Source: Vitis vinifera (lineage: Eukaryota > Streptophyta > Magnoliopsida > Vitales > Vitaceae). Taken from it: a stretch of 64,000 nucleotides of DNA. The position numbers and the translations under genes were made by a program. Where the stretch lies: positions 26,962,001-27,026,000 of the forward strand of contig NC_081823.1 in the NCBI RefSeq assembly GCF_030704535.1, in the 5' to 3' direction. Positions 52,517 through 63,852 of this stretch are shown here, in pieces. The notes beneath the pieces were generated by a model. The model had not been told where the DNA came from. It did no database searches and saw nothing but the letters and a program-made list of their open reading frames with translations. How positions within the stretch are numbered: the first letter of the stretch is position 1; each line of letters opens with the position of its first letter.

Positions 52517-55475
52517 TCAGATCTTCTTGAGCAAAGCTTTCAGATGGGGTTGAAGACTATTAAGGTTGGTAGCCATCTGAACCACGTATGACAATTCTCC
52601 ATTAACCAACTCAAAAACACGACTTATCTCCGTCACCTGTCCAAGAGAAAGGTAAGCAAGTTTACTCTCAAGAGTCACTTCCAAACACAGTTGAAGCAAA
52701 CTGGTTTTAACATAGATACTGCATAGAGAGGGATCAATTAGCAACAGATGAGTAATTCTAATCCTCCTGACATTCTCTGAACTGTCATCAACATTTTGTT
52801 TAACATCTAATACAAAGTCATACTGCCAATGTGGAAGACTAATGAACCAGTCAACATAATGGCAGGCCAATACTTCAAAACAATTCATTATAACCATGTT
52901 GCATTCAGCAAAGTAAAGGCATTTTAGACAGCAATTAGGTCAGCCAAACTCAGCTCAATTAACGCCAATTAGAAACTAGAATCTAGATTCCCATTTGATG
53001 TTTTGCATTTCCATATAAATTTTTCTGGAAAATAAAATCAAAAGCAGGGGGAAAGTGCTGCATTTCTTCCATCTCATTTGCTCAGGGCTTGTCTGATATA
53101 TCAATCCATTGCATTTTCCATGGCATTTAAAATATGAAATCCACCCTTAGCTTAGAGTTGTTTGTTATAATATAAACAGTCAACCAATAGAGCAAAGCAA
53201 TCAACATGATGCTTGGCATTATAAGTTTGAAACCAAAACATTTAACAAAATCACTAAAAGAACTTAACCAACAAAAATGAGGTAAATTCATATGCTATGT
53301 CAAAACTAGGTGGACTTTTCAGCTTGGTTAATAAAACAGAATGTCTTATTTTGCATGGGACATCCCAAAATCACCCATGTCCATATGTTCATGTTGATAT
53401 TAATCATAAAGAAGAGCTTAATATGGAAGACTAAAAGAAAGCATCCTCAGTACAAGTTTTCAACTTCTGACTAGGAAGTGGAATTTATTAATAGATAAAG
53501 GAGGAACGAAAGGGAGGGAGAGGGACAACATGCAAGCACCAACAGGCCTTTAAAGAAATGGCCAAAATAGAGAAAATAATATAAACTAAAATGAAAATAG
53601 AGGCCTAATTCTTTCATCTTTCATATGAAAAATTAACAATTTGAAAATGTATCAGTTTTTTAATAATTTCCATTGTGTTTGATTTTCCTTTATATTTTCC
53701 ATAATTAAAAAAATTTGTGATTCCTTCATACTTTTTCCTTGGTACTTTCCATAATTCAAATGGAGCCTAAAGTTAAAAACAAAAAATCAACACCTGAATT
53801 TGTAGTGTGATAGGTCCACTAGACTGCAGATTCCATGGACCATACAGTTTAAAAAAAAACTTACAACAAATTGGGAAATCTCCAAGACTGCTAATGTCCC
53901 TGGAATGACCTCCCTGAGGCATTTGATATCCCACTAGCAATCATTCAATTCAACTGCCCACATTCTTGAATAAGGGAAGGGATTGAGAATGTAGACCTCA
54001 TTTAGAAGGTCAATCAACAGTTATGGGCAAAAAATCTAAATCCTAAGAAAAACATAGTAATAACAATGAAGAAGCACTTCTGAACCAAGAGAGATTATTA
54101 AAGAGACATGGAAACATTTCTTTAGGAATAGAGAGCCCCAGCTAAAGATCCTCCCAGAAAAGAGCAAAGGGAGATTCTTGATTCACAAGGATCCCTAGTT
54201 TGAGAAAGGAACATCAATGCAGGCTAAATAAGATGATTTTGCACTACTCTTAACAACTACCCTCAAAGTTCTGACTGAAAAACAACTATCCCTAAAGGAG
54301 CCATGCAATTACATTGCATTTCCCTTTTATGAATACCACGTGTTTCCAGAAAGATTTTATCCATTCATTATGAAAATATATAATGTGAATTTATTTTTAT
54401 GAACCATTCCGAAGCTACACGGCAATAAATCAAACTTTTTGTATGGGTTTGCCCTCTAATGGCCAACTTAAAATTTACCTTGGAGGCATTTCCCACAAGT
54501 TCACTCTGAAGCTTCACCAGTTTCTCTTCAGCATTATATGTCCCTTTCTGGAAGAAACGAAGTATTAGTGGCATTAAACAGGTAAGACCCCACAAGAAAT
54601 ATATTAAAAATAACATAGCAATATAAGTATCAAGGAAAGAAGAGGTCTTCTTGGTGTTAATGAAGTCTTGCATTGATAATATAGTAGAGTGGTAAACTTA
54701 TCTGTCAAAACACAAGAGGCTGTGCTCTTCGTGGAAAGCACTATACGCATTGGGATTGCAGGCTTCAGGGGAAGGCTTTGATGAAGGCAGTTAGTTACTA
54801 AAATCATCTAATCAAGGTGCATTATCCAAGGAACAACACATGTCCAATAACTGAACTGCCTATTGCATATGACAGGGATGTGGGAACAATATAACCTAAA
54901 CAAGAATTGAACTAAATGACCAGTCCCGGAGATGGGAACTGATAACACTCGTGTTTCCGATTGTGAAATGCAGATTTCAGCCCCAGGTCCATTAAAGCTA
55001 CTCCAAAATACATTGAAAACCCAGACAAGAAAGTAAGAAAAAAAAGGGGGTAAAATGAAGGAGAAGGACCTGAACTTCAACAAGACCAGTGCTTTGAGCG
55101 ATGACAACTTCGATGGTACCGTCGGGTTTAGGCCGCCAATAGCCGCTCTCGGCGTGCATAGGCTCGCCGGAGCTCAATTTCCAAGTCCTCTGGCTATACG
55201 CAATCACCGGCTTTTTCAACAAAGAAAAACAGAAAAAAGGAAAGAAAAAAGTCATCGTCTTCATCATCATCAAAAGAAGAGGAAGTATTTAGAAAGAGAA
55301 AAAGGAGTACCTTGCCCGAATGAGAGAAGAGGAGCTCCTCGCCGTAGGAGAAGGAGTTGATGGTGGGGAAACCACCCTCGCCTTGGCCTCTCCATGTTCC
55401 CAGCAGGTAGGAAAGGGGCTGTATTGCAGGGTGTACCGGGGGAGGTGGGGGCCTGGCACTGTTGTTGGCATCCAT
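52517..55475 (-). CDS. Nitrobindin (heme-binding beta-barrel, THAP4-like/DUF1794)
   Basis: A small ten-stranded beta-barrel that binds ferric heme and handles nitric oxide and peroxynitrite. Four exons on the minus strand: 55475-55311, 55210-55070, 54547-54479 and 52636-52517 (TGA). All are in phase 0 with GT-AG sites, giving 164 residues. Diagnostic features are the N-terminal PLSYLLGTWRGQGEGGFPT signature (about 20-38), ESGYWRPKPDGTIEVVIAQS in the middle, and the C-terminal NSLQPHLKALLKKI. There H156 is at the place of the proximal heme ligand known from Arabidopsis nitrobindin (At1g79260, His158 from memory). There is no signal peptide, so it is probably cytosolic. A 1.8-kb intron precedes the last exon. 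It lies head-to-head with the AGC kinase gene. Confidence 0.92.
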
Positions 55476-56885
55476 CTTTGGTTTTGACTCTTGTTTGACT
55501 CTCCTTTCTCTGTAATCTGTAAATGCTTCAAGGCTTCAACCACCCATTTTCATCCCCTTCTATTTTCTTCCATTCAGCCTTTTCCCTTTTGACACTTTCT
55601 TCAAATAAATGAACAAGAGAGGTAAGAGATTTTTGTTTTTGTTTTTGTCTTTTTCTTTCTCAATTACGAAAAAAAAAAAGTCTGTTGTCATATTTTCATC
55701 TCATTGTATTATTTTAATTAATTAATTGATTTTTTTTTAAAAAAAGAAGGAATATTTGATTATAAGTTGAGTGAATGGAAAAATGTTTCATACCTAACAA
55801 TCATTTAGACGTATTATTAAATGTAAATCTAACCTGACATGAAACTCATATGAAAAGAAAATGGGGAAATGAGATCCAAACTCAAAATAATAAGATTATA
55901 TAATAATTTTGTAATAAGATGAAAAAAGGTAAAAGACTCTTATAGTGCAGGGCTAAGTGGTGGTTGAATATTCAAAGAGAATGATGTATCAAACAAGAAT
56001 AGAGCAAGGAATCGAGGGAAGACAAATTAGAGAGCAAGTGGGTGAGGTGGAGGTGAGGAATTGGAAGAAGAGAGCAAGTGGGCGAAAATGGAGAAGCCTC
56101 ATGCACCACGATTCTCCAGTGTTAAGCGGCCATCCATCCATGTTCTTATGCCCTATGCCCCATGCCCCATGCCCCATGCCCGGGGCCTTATGTGACCGCT
56201 TCTCTCTCTCTTTCTCTCATCTCTTGTATTCAATCTTCCCATCACTTCTGTTTTTTCCACATTTTTCTCTCTTTCTCTTCCTTGAATTTCTTCGACTAAC
56301 ATGGGATGATCACAACATCTCCCAGACCCCTCCCTTCCTCACATCTTTCCTCTTTCTTCTCTTTCTTCCCATCTATCAATGTATGTCCATCGCTTCCTCC
56401 TCCTCCTTTGAAGTTTGTCTTTTGTCGACTGATATTTCCTCTTCTTCTTCTTTTTTTTTTTTTTCTGTTAAAAAAAAAAAAATGATTTGGTTGGAATGCG
56501 ATTCTGTTACGTGCCCTCCACACATGAATATTGTATGCAAGCAAGGGTTGGTTTGATTCCCTTGGCCCCAAAATGTAATGCAAGCCATGAACCACCATGA
56601 ATGGAACATTCACAAATTCTCATATAAATATATATACATGTTCATTTGTTGACTTTGATATTGGACATCATCCATGCATATGCCTTTGATGACGATTTTC
56701 CTACCCCATTCAACAGTAACCCCCACTTGTATCTTCTGTTTCAATACAAAGCACCACTTCCTCTGATTCGATTTCATTCAATTTGTTTGTTTATTCTACA
56801 TTGTGTTTGAGAGTTTAACTGCAATTCCATGAAAATCTTCTGATCAGGAATTCCTATTGAGGGGCATTGCCGTGTTACCCAATTG
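55476..56885. promoter_or_regulatory. Shared divergent upstream region of nitrobindin and the AGC kinase
   Basis: 1.4 kb between the two start codons. It holds long C/T-rich tracts (about 56,200-56,465), a CCCATGC tandem repeat (56,152-56,180) and poly-T/poly-A runs. The kinase leader is probably at the right end. A 199-codon open frame at 55957-56556 is low-complexity and I do not accept it as a gene. Confidence 0.5.
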
Positions 56886-59233
56886 ATGTCTTTGAAGCCT
56901 ACGAAAGGGCTTGACTCATCTGAGGTATGTGTTCATACTTGATATTCATACTCTCTCTGCCTTTATTCTTCTTCATGAATATGCTGTGTTATTGGTTAGT
57001 TTTTAGAATTATTGTCCATTCCAATAGTGCAGATGAGTTGCAGTTCACAAGAAGAAGCACGATGCGAGCCCAAACATATGGATCCAGTTGCCAAGAGCAG
57101 TGCCAATTCAACCCACAGCCCCCCGCCTCAGGAATCCAAAAAGGAGCGAGCAGTCAAAAGTAACGCCGCCAATGCAACTGCAACTGCAACTCATGATTTG
57201 GCCTCTGCACATGCACCTGTGGATCCTGCTTCCAAAACTAATGCAAATTCGTCTATGAACCCACCATCTGCAAAGACAAATGATGCAAAGACTAGTTATC
57301 TTGGCCCCAACAATAACAGAGGGATGAGCACTAGCACCCGTAGTGACAGCTTAGAGAGCTCTACCACACCCTTGAGACCCCACACTGGTGGTGATATTCG
57401 ATGGGATGCTATTAATTTGGCCAATTCTAGAGACTCCCCTCTTGGGCTTAGCCATTTTCGGCTGCTCAAGCGCCTTGGCTATGGTGACATTGGAAGTGTC
57501 TATCTTGTTGAACTCAGAGGAACCACTGCCTACTTTGCAATGAAAGTGATGGACAAAGCATCTCTTGCAAGTAGAAACAAGCTACTTCGGGCCCAGACAG
57601 AGAAGGAGATTCTTGGACTCCTTGACCACCCATTCTTGCCCACTCTGTATTCCTACTTTGAGACTGATAAATTCTATTGCTTGGTCATGGAGTTCTGCAG
57701 TGGAGGTAATCTACATTCTCTGCGGCAGAAACAACCCAACAAGCATTTTTCTGAAGAAGCTGCCCGGTTAGTACCTTTCCACTTCATTTTGTTTATCACT
57801 TTATTCCCTTTCTTCCCCTTTGGAATGTCTGGTTCAGTTTTTGTACTTGCATATGCTTTATACATACCTTTTGATGAGCACTATGATAAAGGTTATCCAG
57901 ATCATTTAGGTATAATTCGGAATCTGACAAATTAGTTTCAGAACCAGGAGAGGATTAGCAAAATTGATTACTTTAAGATGCCCAACTTTTCCCATCAAAA
58001 GCACACTTCTTATATTCACCATTTAGAAGCCTATTTATCATATACCAATTAGCCATATAGGAGCATAAATTTTATGTATTTCCTTTTCATATTGGTCTAC
58101 TAGTGTTCTATCTCCCTTTTCCCAACCACCATCACCACCAGTTGACAAACATAAACAAAAAGAATTGGGCTGCATTTGGCTTCAAAGAATTTGATTTCAT
58201 CTGATATTCCAACTCTATTTGGATTCGGCAATTTTGGTTTTACAGAGGAAATGTCTTGATGTCTCTTCTATCAGCTAAGTTGAGTTTCTTATGAAGTTCC
58301 TTGAGATTAACAGATAGAATCACTTATGTTTCTTGGTTCAACTTTGGTAGGTTTTATGCATCAGAGGTATTGCTAGCACTTGAGTATCTGCACATGCTAG
58401 GCATCGTGTACAGGGATCTGAAGCCAGAAAATGTGCTAGTAAGAGATGAGGGTCATATCATGCTCTCTGACTTTGACCTCTCACTCCGCTGTTCTGTGAG
58501 TCCAACGCTAGTCAAGTCTTCATCCGGGCATTCAGGTAGCACAGTTGGTGGTGGTGGCGGAGGTATCAGCAGCGGAGCAATTCTGGATGATGAATATGCA
58601 GTGCAGGGGTGTATCCAGCCTTCTACTTTTCTCCCACGCATTCTACCAACTAAAAAAAACCGAAAATCTAAATCAGATTTTGGCCTCTTCGTTGGAGGGT
58701 CCCTTCCAGAACTAATGGCAGAGCCCACAAACGTGAGATCAATGTCATTTGTGGGAACCCATGAATACTTGGCCCCAGAGATCATAAGAGGAGAGGGGCA
58801 TGGCAGTGCTGTGGACTGGTGGACATTTGGTATATTCTTGTACGAGCTGTTGCATGGAACAACTCCCTTCAAGGGCCAAGGCAATCGTGCCACTCTGTTT
58901 AATGTTGTAGGGCAGCCATTAAGATTTCCAGATACTCCAACAGTGAGTTTCATGGCTCGTGATCTTATAAGAGGGCTTTTGGTGAAGGAACCGCAGAAGC
59001 GAATTGCATACAAAAGGGGTGCCACAGAAATAAAACAACACCCATTCTTTGAAGGAGTGAACTGGGCCCTAGTGAGGAGCGCCATGCCTCCCCACATACC
59101 CGAACCAGTAGACTTTGGGCACTTTGCTAGTAAAGAGTCGGGCCATGCTGAGAAGAAGAATTCAGATACTGGGGGTGATAAACACAAGAATAGTCCGAAT
59201 GATGCTTCTTATGTTGATTTCGAGTACTTTTAG
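56886..59233 (+). CDS. AGC-VIII serine/threonine protein kinase, AGC1 subgroup (AGC1.5/AGC1.7, D6PK-like)
   Basis: Plant AGC kinase of the group that phosphorylates PIN auxin carriers or, for AGC1.5/1.7, controls polar pollen-tube growth at the plasma membrane. Exons: 56886-56924, 57033-57766 and 58351-59233 (TAG), 551 residues, GT-AG junctions in phase. A Ser/Asn/Ala/Thr-rich N-terminus (1-130) leads to [10 protein letters not shown]. The kinase domain starts about 154, with Gly loop [12 protein letters not shown]184, YRDLKPEN (D280) and DFD (298-300), which replaces DFG as in all plant AGC-VIII kinases. An approximately 75-residue basic, Gly-rich insert lies before [14 protein letters not shown]. 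The C-terminus YVDFEYF is a PDK1-docking FxxF motif. The intron after SEEAAR is the conserved position. Subgroup is inferred from similarity and from lying beside nitrobindin. Confidence 0.92.
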
Positions 59234-60171
59234 GAAATAGGCTCCTCCTACTTTGTATGATAACAACATACATATTAGGAGAAAGACCATATCATGTTGT
59301 AGAAAGAATAAGAAATGTATGCTTGCCGAATATCTATTCAACATACGGGTTGTTGGGTTTTATCATTTGATGCGTTTTACCTTCAAACAATCCTTGTAAG
59401 AATTTTTTGACAAAAAACACACTAATCAATCTTAATTTGTTGGTTTCCTTTGTTTTGTTTTGGTTTGATTCAATTCAGATTAACAATAAGAAATAAAATT
59501 ATGTTATTAATTTAGATCAAATCAACAAGGTCATGACTCATGACTCATGACTAGACATGGTAGGACCACGAGTGTTATAACCTCGAATATATATATATAT
59601 ATTTCATTTTTAATAAAATAATATTTAAGAACGTAACCTCAAATATAAATAAATATTTCTATTTGCACCAATGAATCTGGTTTGTATGCTAATTAGAGAA
59701 TGAACAGAATTATGTACACATAATTTAAATGCTATATTTGGTTTGAGAAAAAGTATTAAGAAAATATCTGGTTTATTTATGTTTCATTTACATTTTTCTT
59801 CAAATTTTATAGAACAAATCAGTCAATTTCTAATTTAAAAACTTTACTAAGAAAGAATAAGGAGAGAATATTCTTTCTCTCCATAAAAAATGAAATAGAA
59901 GAAAGTTCAGCGATAATATATTACTATATTCATTACATTTTAGGAAATGCTTACTCCAAAAAAATAATTGATTTCCATTTCTAAGTTTTTGCGCCTGGTG
60001 AGGGTAATACAGAAATTTCACGTTTCTGTAGGTGGAAATGTGGAACGGTGTATCAAACCAATGTGGCCGATGCATTCTGGAGGTGAAGGGAATTTACAGT
60101 ATACCTTCGCTTTCTACGTTGGATTGTGTGTCGCAGACAGAGACTGTGTCTAACTCACTGATAAATCGGAG
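59234..60171 (+). promoter_or_regulatory. Kinase 3' region and ICDH promoter/leader
   Basis: Contains the kinase 3' untranslated region (to about 59,400), AT-rich DNA with a short (AT)n near 59,588, and the leader of the isocitrate dehydrogenase gene (about 60,000-60,171). The 61-81-codon frames have no domain. Confidence 0.45.
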
Positions 60172-63100
60172 ATGGCTTTGGAGAAGATCAAGGTGGACAA
60201 CCCCATCGTTGAGATGGATGGTCAGCACCCTTTTCTTCTATCTTCTTCTCTCAATCAATTTCTTCTCTTTTCTTCTTTTTGCTTGTTTTACTTCACACGC
60301 CCCTTTTCTTGAATTGAATCCTGACTCCCACCATGGATTTTCAAATTCCAACCCAATTGAGATATGGGTTTCAAAGCCCCAATTCCAATTCAACTAATTT
60401 ATATATCATGCAGGTGATGAAATGACTCGGGTTTTCTGGAAATCAATCAAGGATAAGGTAATTCTTATGCTTTTCTTTGTATGCTTCCTCCCTCTTTTTT
60501 TTTTCTTCTGTTTTTGTTTAATCATTCTTTCTTTTCTTTTTCTTTGTATTCCACAGCTTATTCTCCCCTTTCTAGAGTTGGATATCAAATACTTTGATCT
60601 TGGCCTACCCAACCGTGAGGCCACTCGTGATCAAGTTACGGTTGATAGTGCTCATGCCACTCTTAAGTATGCGCTTATGCTATCACCATTTCTTCTCTTG
60701 TTTAATGATTTTTGTGATTCACAAAATTTTACTTGTGTATTTTCAATATGTAAGTTTGTCCACTATTGTGTTGTCATAGGTATAATGTGGCGATTAAGTG
60801 TGCAACTATAACTCCAGGTACTCATTCTTTGACAAAGGGGAATGACAGCGTTCGTTTTACTTGCAATTGAACTATTTAGTTTACTTTGTTGTTTGATTCC
60901 TTTTCATTTGGTGTGGTGACTGACAGATGAAGCCCGTGTTAAGGAGTTCAACTTGAAACAGATGTGGAAGAGTCCAAATGGGACTATTAGGAACATTTTA
61001 AATGGTAATTGAATTTTCCTTTGTGAGTTCCTGCTTTTATTCTTCCCCTCTTACGTTTCCCACATTGTGAATTGGTTTCCAACATGCTTCAGGTACTGTT
61101 TTCAGAGAACCAATTATCTGCAAGAATGTTCCTCGCCTCATCCCAGGTTTTAGTGATGTGATTTTTCCTGTTCATTGTTTCTAACTCTACATTAGAGAAA
61201 TGGGGCAATAGAATTTTTTGACATTTTTCCAGGTTGGTCCAAGCCAATATGCATTGGAAGGCATGCTTATGGGGATCAATATCGAGCAACTGATGCCGTT
61301 ATTGAAGGATCCGGAAAACTGAAAATGGTGTTTGGTAAATTTTTATTTCCAGTAGTGAGCTTTCAGGGAATAATGTTTGTTTCATTTTTCGCATAGCTTC
61401 CAAAACTGCAGGCTCCAATGCCGAATTACAAGCTCCGCATATGTTTTAGTGCTTTATTCCAGTGTTGGTTTAGTATGTTATCTTCTAATCAAGGGCATCT
61501 TAATACACAATTTGCAGTGCCTGATGGACCAAATGAGATAAAAGAATTGGAGGTTTACCAATTTACTGGTGCTGGAGGAGTTGCTTTGTCAATGTATAAT
61601 ACTGATGAGGTTTACATTCACCAAATGTCTTCCTTTTTTCTCTTACTTGAAAGTCAATTTGAAGTTTACTAGACCTCTTGATACTGTCATATGATTATTA
61701 TTTCTTTAAACAGTCCATCCGCGCTTTTGCTGAGGCTTCAATGAACATGGCTTACCAGAAAAGGTGGCCACTTTATCTTTCAACAAAAAATACCATTCTT
61801 AAGAAATATGATGGCAGGTAAGCATTCGAGTTTGATTTTAATTTTTTCTTTTTATATATTTTTTTTTTATCAACTTTATCTTTTGATTGCAATCACTCTA
61901 GCTAACTGAATCATCACAGTCCCTGCCTTATCCGCTCATAACTTGTGTGTGTGTGTCAGAGAGATGATTTGTTCATGGAATACCCATGTTATTCTAAGGG
62001 GCTGCATCATTTTGGGCCATGCTATTTTTCTTCTTTTGTGAAATATATGAGGCCTCCATTCATTATTTATCAATGTTTTCTAATCCATGAAGATTTAAAG
62101 ACATATTCCAAGAGGTTTATGAAGCTCAATGGAAATCCAAGTTTGAAGCTGTGGGGATATGGTGAGATATCATGCCCCAGGATGCTGTCTGATTTAATTC
62201 AGTTCATGTTATTAGACACTAACTTATGTGGTTTGGTAGGTATGAGCATCGTCTCATTGATGATATGGTTGCTTATGCCCTTAAAAGTGATGGCGGCTAT
62301 GTATGGGCCTGCAAAAATTATGATGGAGATGTCCAGAGTGATTTCCTAGCCCAAGGTTTGTACCATTTTGTTTCAATGATGTGTGAGTTACATGAAGGTT
62401 ATGTTTGGTTCTCATAAAGTACCAAGGAAAGAAAAAAAATTGTTAAGAAAAATGATTTTCATATTTATTCACTATATGGAAAATATGAAACAAAATCAAA
62501 TATAATTAAAATTAGTTAGTTAAAGATTTATACATTTTAAAATGATTTAATCTTTGCATAGAGTGGAAAAACAAGTTAAATGAGTTTGAAGTAACATATA
62601 AAAGTAATCTATGGACTTTAAATATATTCTTTATTTTCCTTTATTTTTTCTTTCCTTGTACTATTGCTCTTTATTTTCTTTCCTTTGCATTTTCCCTTAA
62701 ATTTTCCAACAACAAAAACAGAGCCGAAGTGACTAGAAAAGGTTTGTTGCTCTAGAAGCATCACAGAAAAAGCATTGTGATGCTCTTTTTTTAGTCATCT
62801 GAAACTTTTGTCTCTATCATTACAGGATTTGGATCTCTTGGGTTGATGACTTCAGTACTGGTATATCTGCTCTGTTGATTTCTCTCTACACTTTCAAATG
62901 GGCTTTCTTATGTATCCTCACATTAGATTGATGAGAAGTTGGCTTGAATTCCAGGTGTGCCCAGATGGAAAGACTATTGAAGCTGAAGCAGCACATGGCA
63001 CAGTTACCCGCCATTACAGGGTTCATCAGAAAGGAGGTGAAACCAGCACAAACAGCATAGCCTCTATCTTTGCCTGGTCAAGGGGTCTTGCACACAGGTA

Positions 63101-63606
63101 TAAATGAGTTCCCGAACCATTCTTTTAATGTATCAAAATATTCAGAATAGGAATTTTCAGTTTTCGAGGTTGGGTAAATAGTTGTTAAAGGTGTCCTTAT
63201 AGCGCGTTTAGGCCTAAGGCTATACCACTCCCTAGTTACGGTACCTTGCTTGCTAAGGGATGTGTCGTGATCAAGTTATGATAAGTATTCGAATGTGAAC
63301 AGGGCAAAGTTGGATGGGAATGCTAGGCTATTGGATTTTACTGAGAAACTGGAAGCAGCCTGTATTGCAACTGTAGAATCAGGGAAGATGACTAAGGATC
63401 TTGCACTTCTTATTCACGGGCCTAAGTGAGTGCATTCAAAAGGATATTCTGTGTAGATGTTTTGCTACTGCTCTACATCTTTTGTTCCTAATAAACTTTC
63501 CTGTTTTTGTAGGGTTACTAGGGCTCAGTATCTGAACACTGAAGAGTTCATAGAAGCTGTGGCTGAGGAACTGAGAGCAAGGCTGCCTAAAAGATCGAAG
63601 TTTTGA
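60172..63606 (+). CDS. ICDH: NADP-dependent isocitrate dehydrogenase, cytosolic type
   Basis: Converts isocitrate and NADP+ to 2-oxoglutarate, CO2 and NADPH, supplying carbon skeletons for ammonium assimilation and reducing power. Fifteen exons: 60172-60220, 60414-60457, 60557-60666, 60780-60817, 60927-61004, 61093-61146, 61233-61334, 61518-61609, 61714-61817, 62093-62161, 62240-62355, 62826-62860, 62955-63097, 63303-63425 and 63513-63606. All are GT-AG and in phase, giving 416 residues, the normal length. Motifs: IVEMDGDEMTR at the start, [20 protein letters not shown] (substrate Ser/Asn/Arg loop), [19 protein letters not shown] with the metal-binding Asp residues, and [20 protein letters not shown] for NADP binding. 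No transit peptide precedes the conserved start. It ends RSKF. A repeat-like AT-rich stretch fills intron 11 (62,410-62,700). Confidence 0.96.
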
Positions 63607-63819
63607 ACTCCTAGCCATTCACTTGGCTTTGTGTATGGCAATAATGTAAACTCCACAGTTCATTCAACTTATCTGTTTCTCGTTCAAACAAGGCTGATGA
63701 GATTATTATTATTATAAATCAAAGTTTTGAACTCCTACCCGTTTACTTGGCTTTGTGTATGCCAATAATGCAATAATGAAAACTCCCAAGTTCATTCAAC
63801 TTAGCTGTTTCTCATTCAA

Positions 63820-63822
<3 letters not shown>
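63598..63822 (+). repeat. 124-bp tandem duplication across the ICDH stop codon
   Basis: The segment AAGTTTTGAACTCCTA...CACTTGGCTTTGTGTATG... starting at 63598 (the last codons plus TGA) recurs at 63722, exactly 124 bp later. The same order of words follows (CAATAATG, AACTCC, GTTCATTCAACTTA.CTGTTTCTC) and then an ATT-rich end. The second copy lies in the 3' untranslated region. Confidence 0.85.

Positions 63823-63852
<30 letters not shown>

Noticed and set aside
55957-56556. 199-codon plus-strand open frame
   Set aside because: Made of low-complexity pyrimidine tracts and the CCCATGC repeat, with long Ser/Phe/Leu runs. It has no domain and lies in the divergent upstream region of two real genes.
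57767-57935. Extension of the kinase exon to an in-frame stop (307-codon frame)
   Set aside because: After SEEAAR the frame enters an intron (GTTAGT donor), and the conserved [14 protein letters not shown] continues at 58351. The extension would remove the catalytic loop.
58453-59187. 244-codon open frame on the minus strand
   Set aside because: Exact antisense shadow of the kinase's last exon. The kinase frame carries all conserved motifs.
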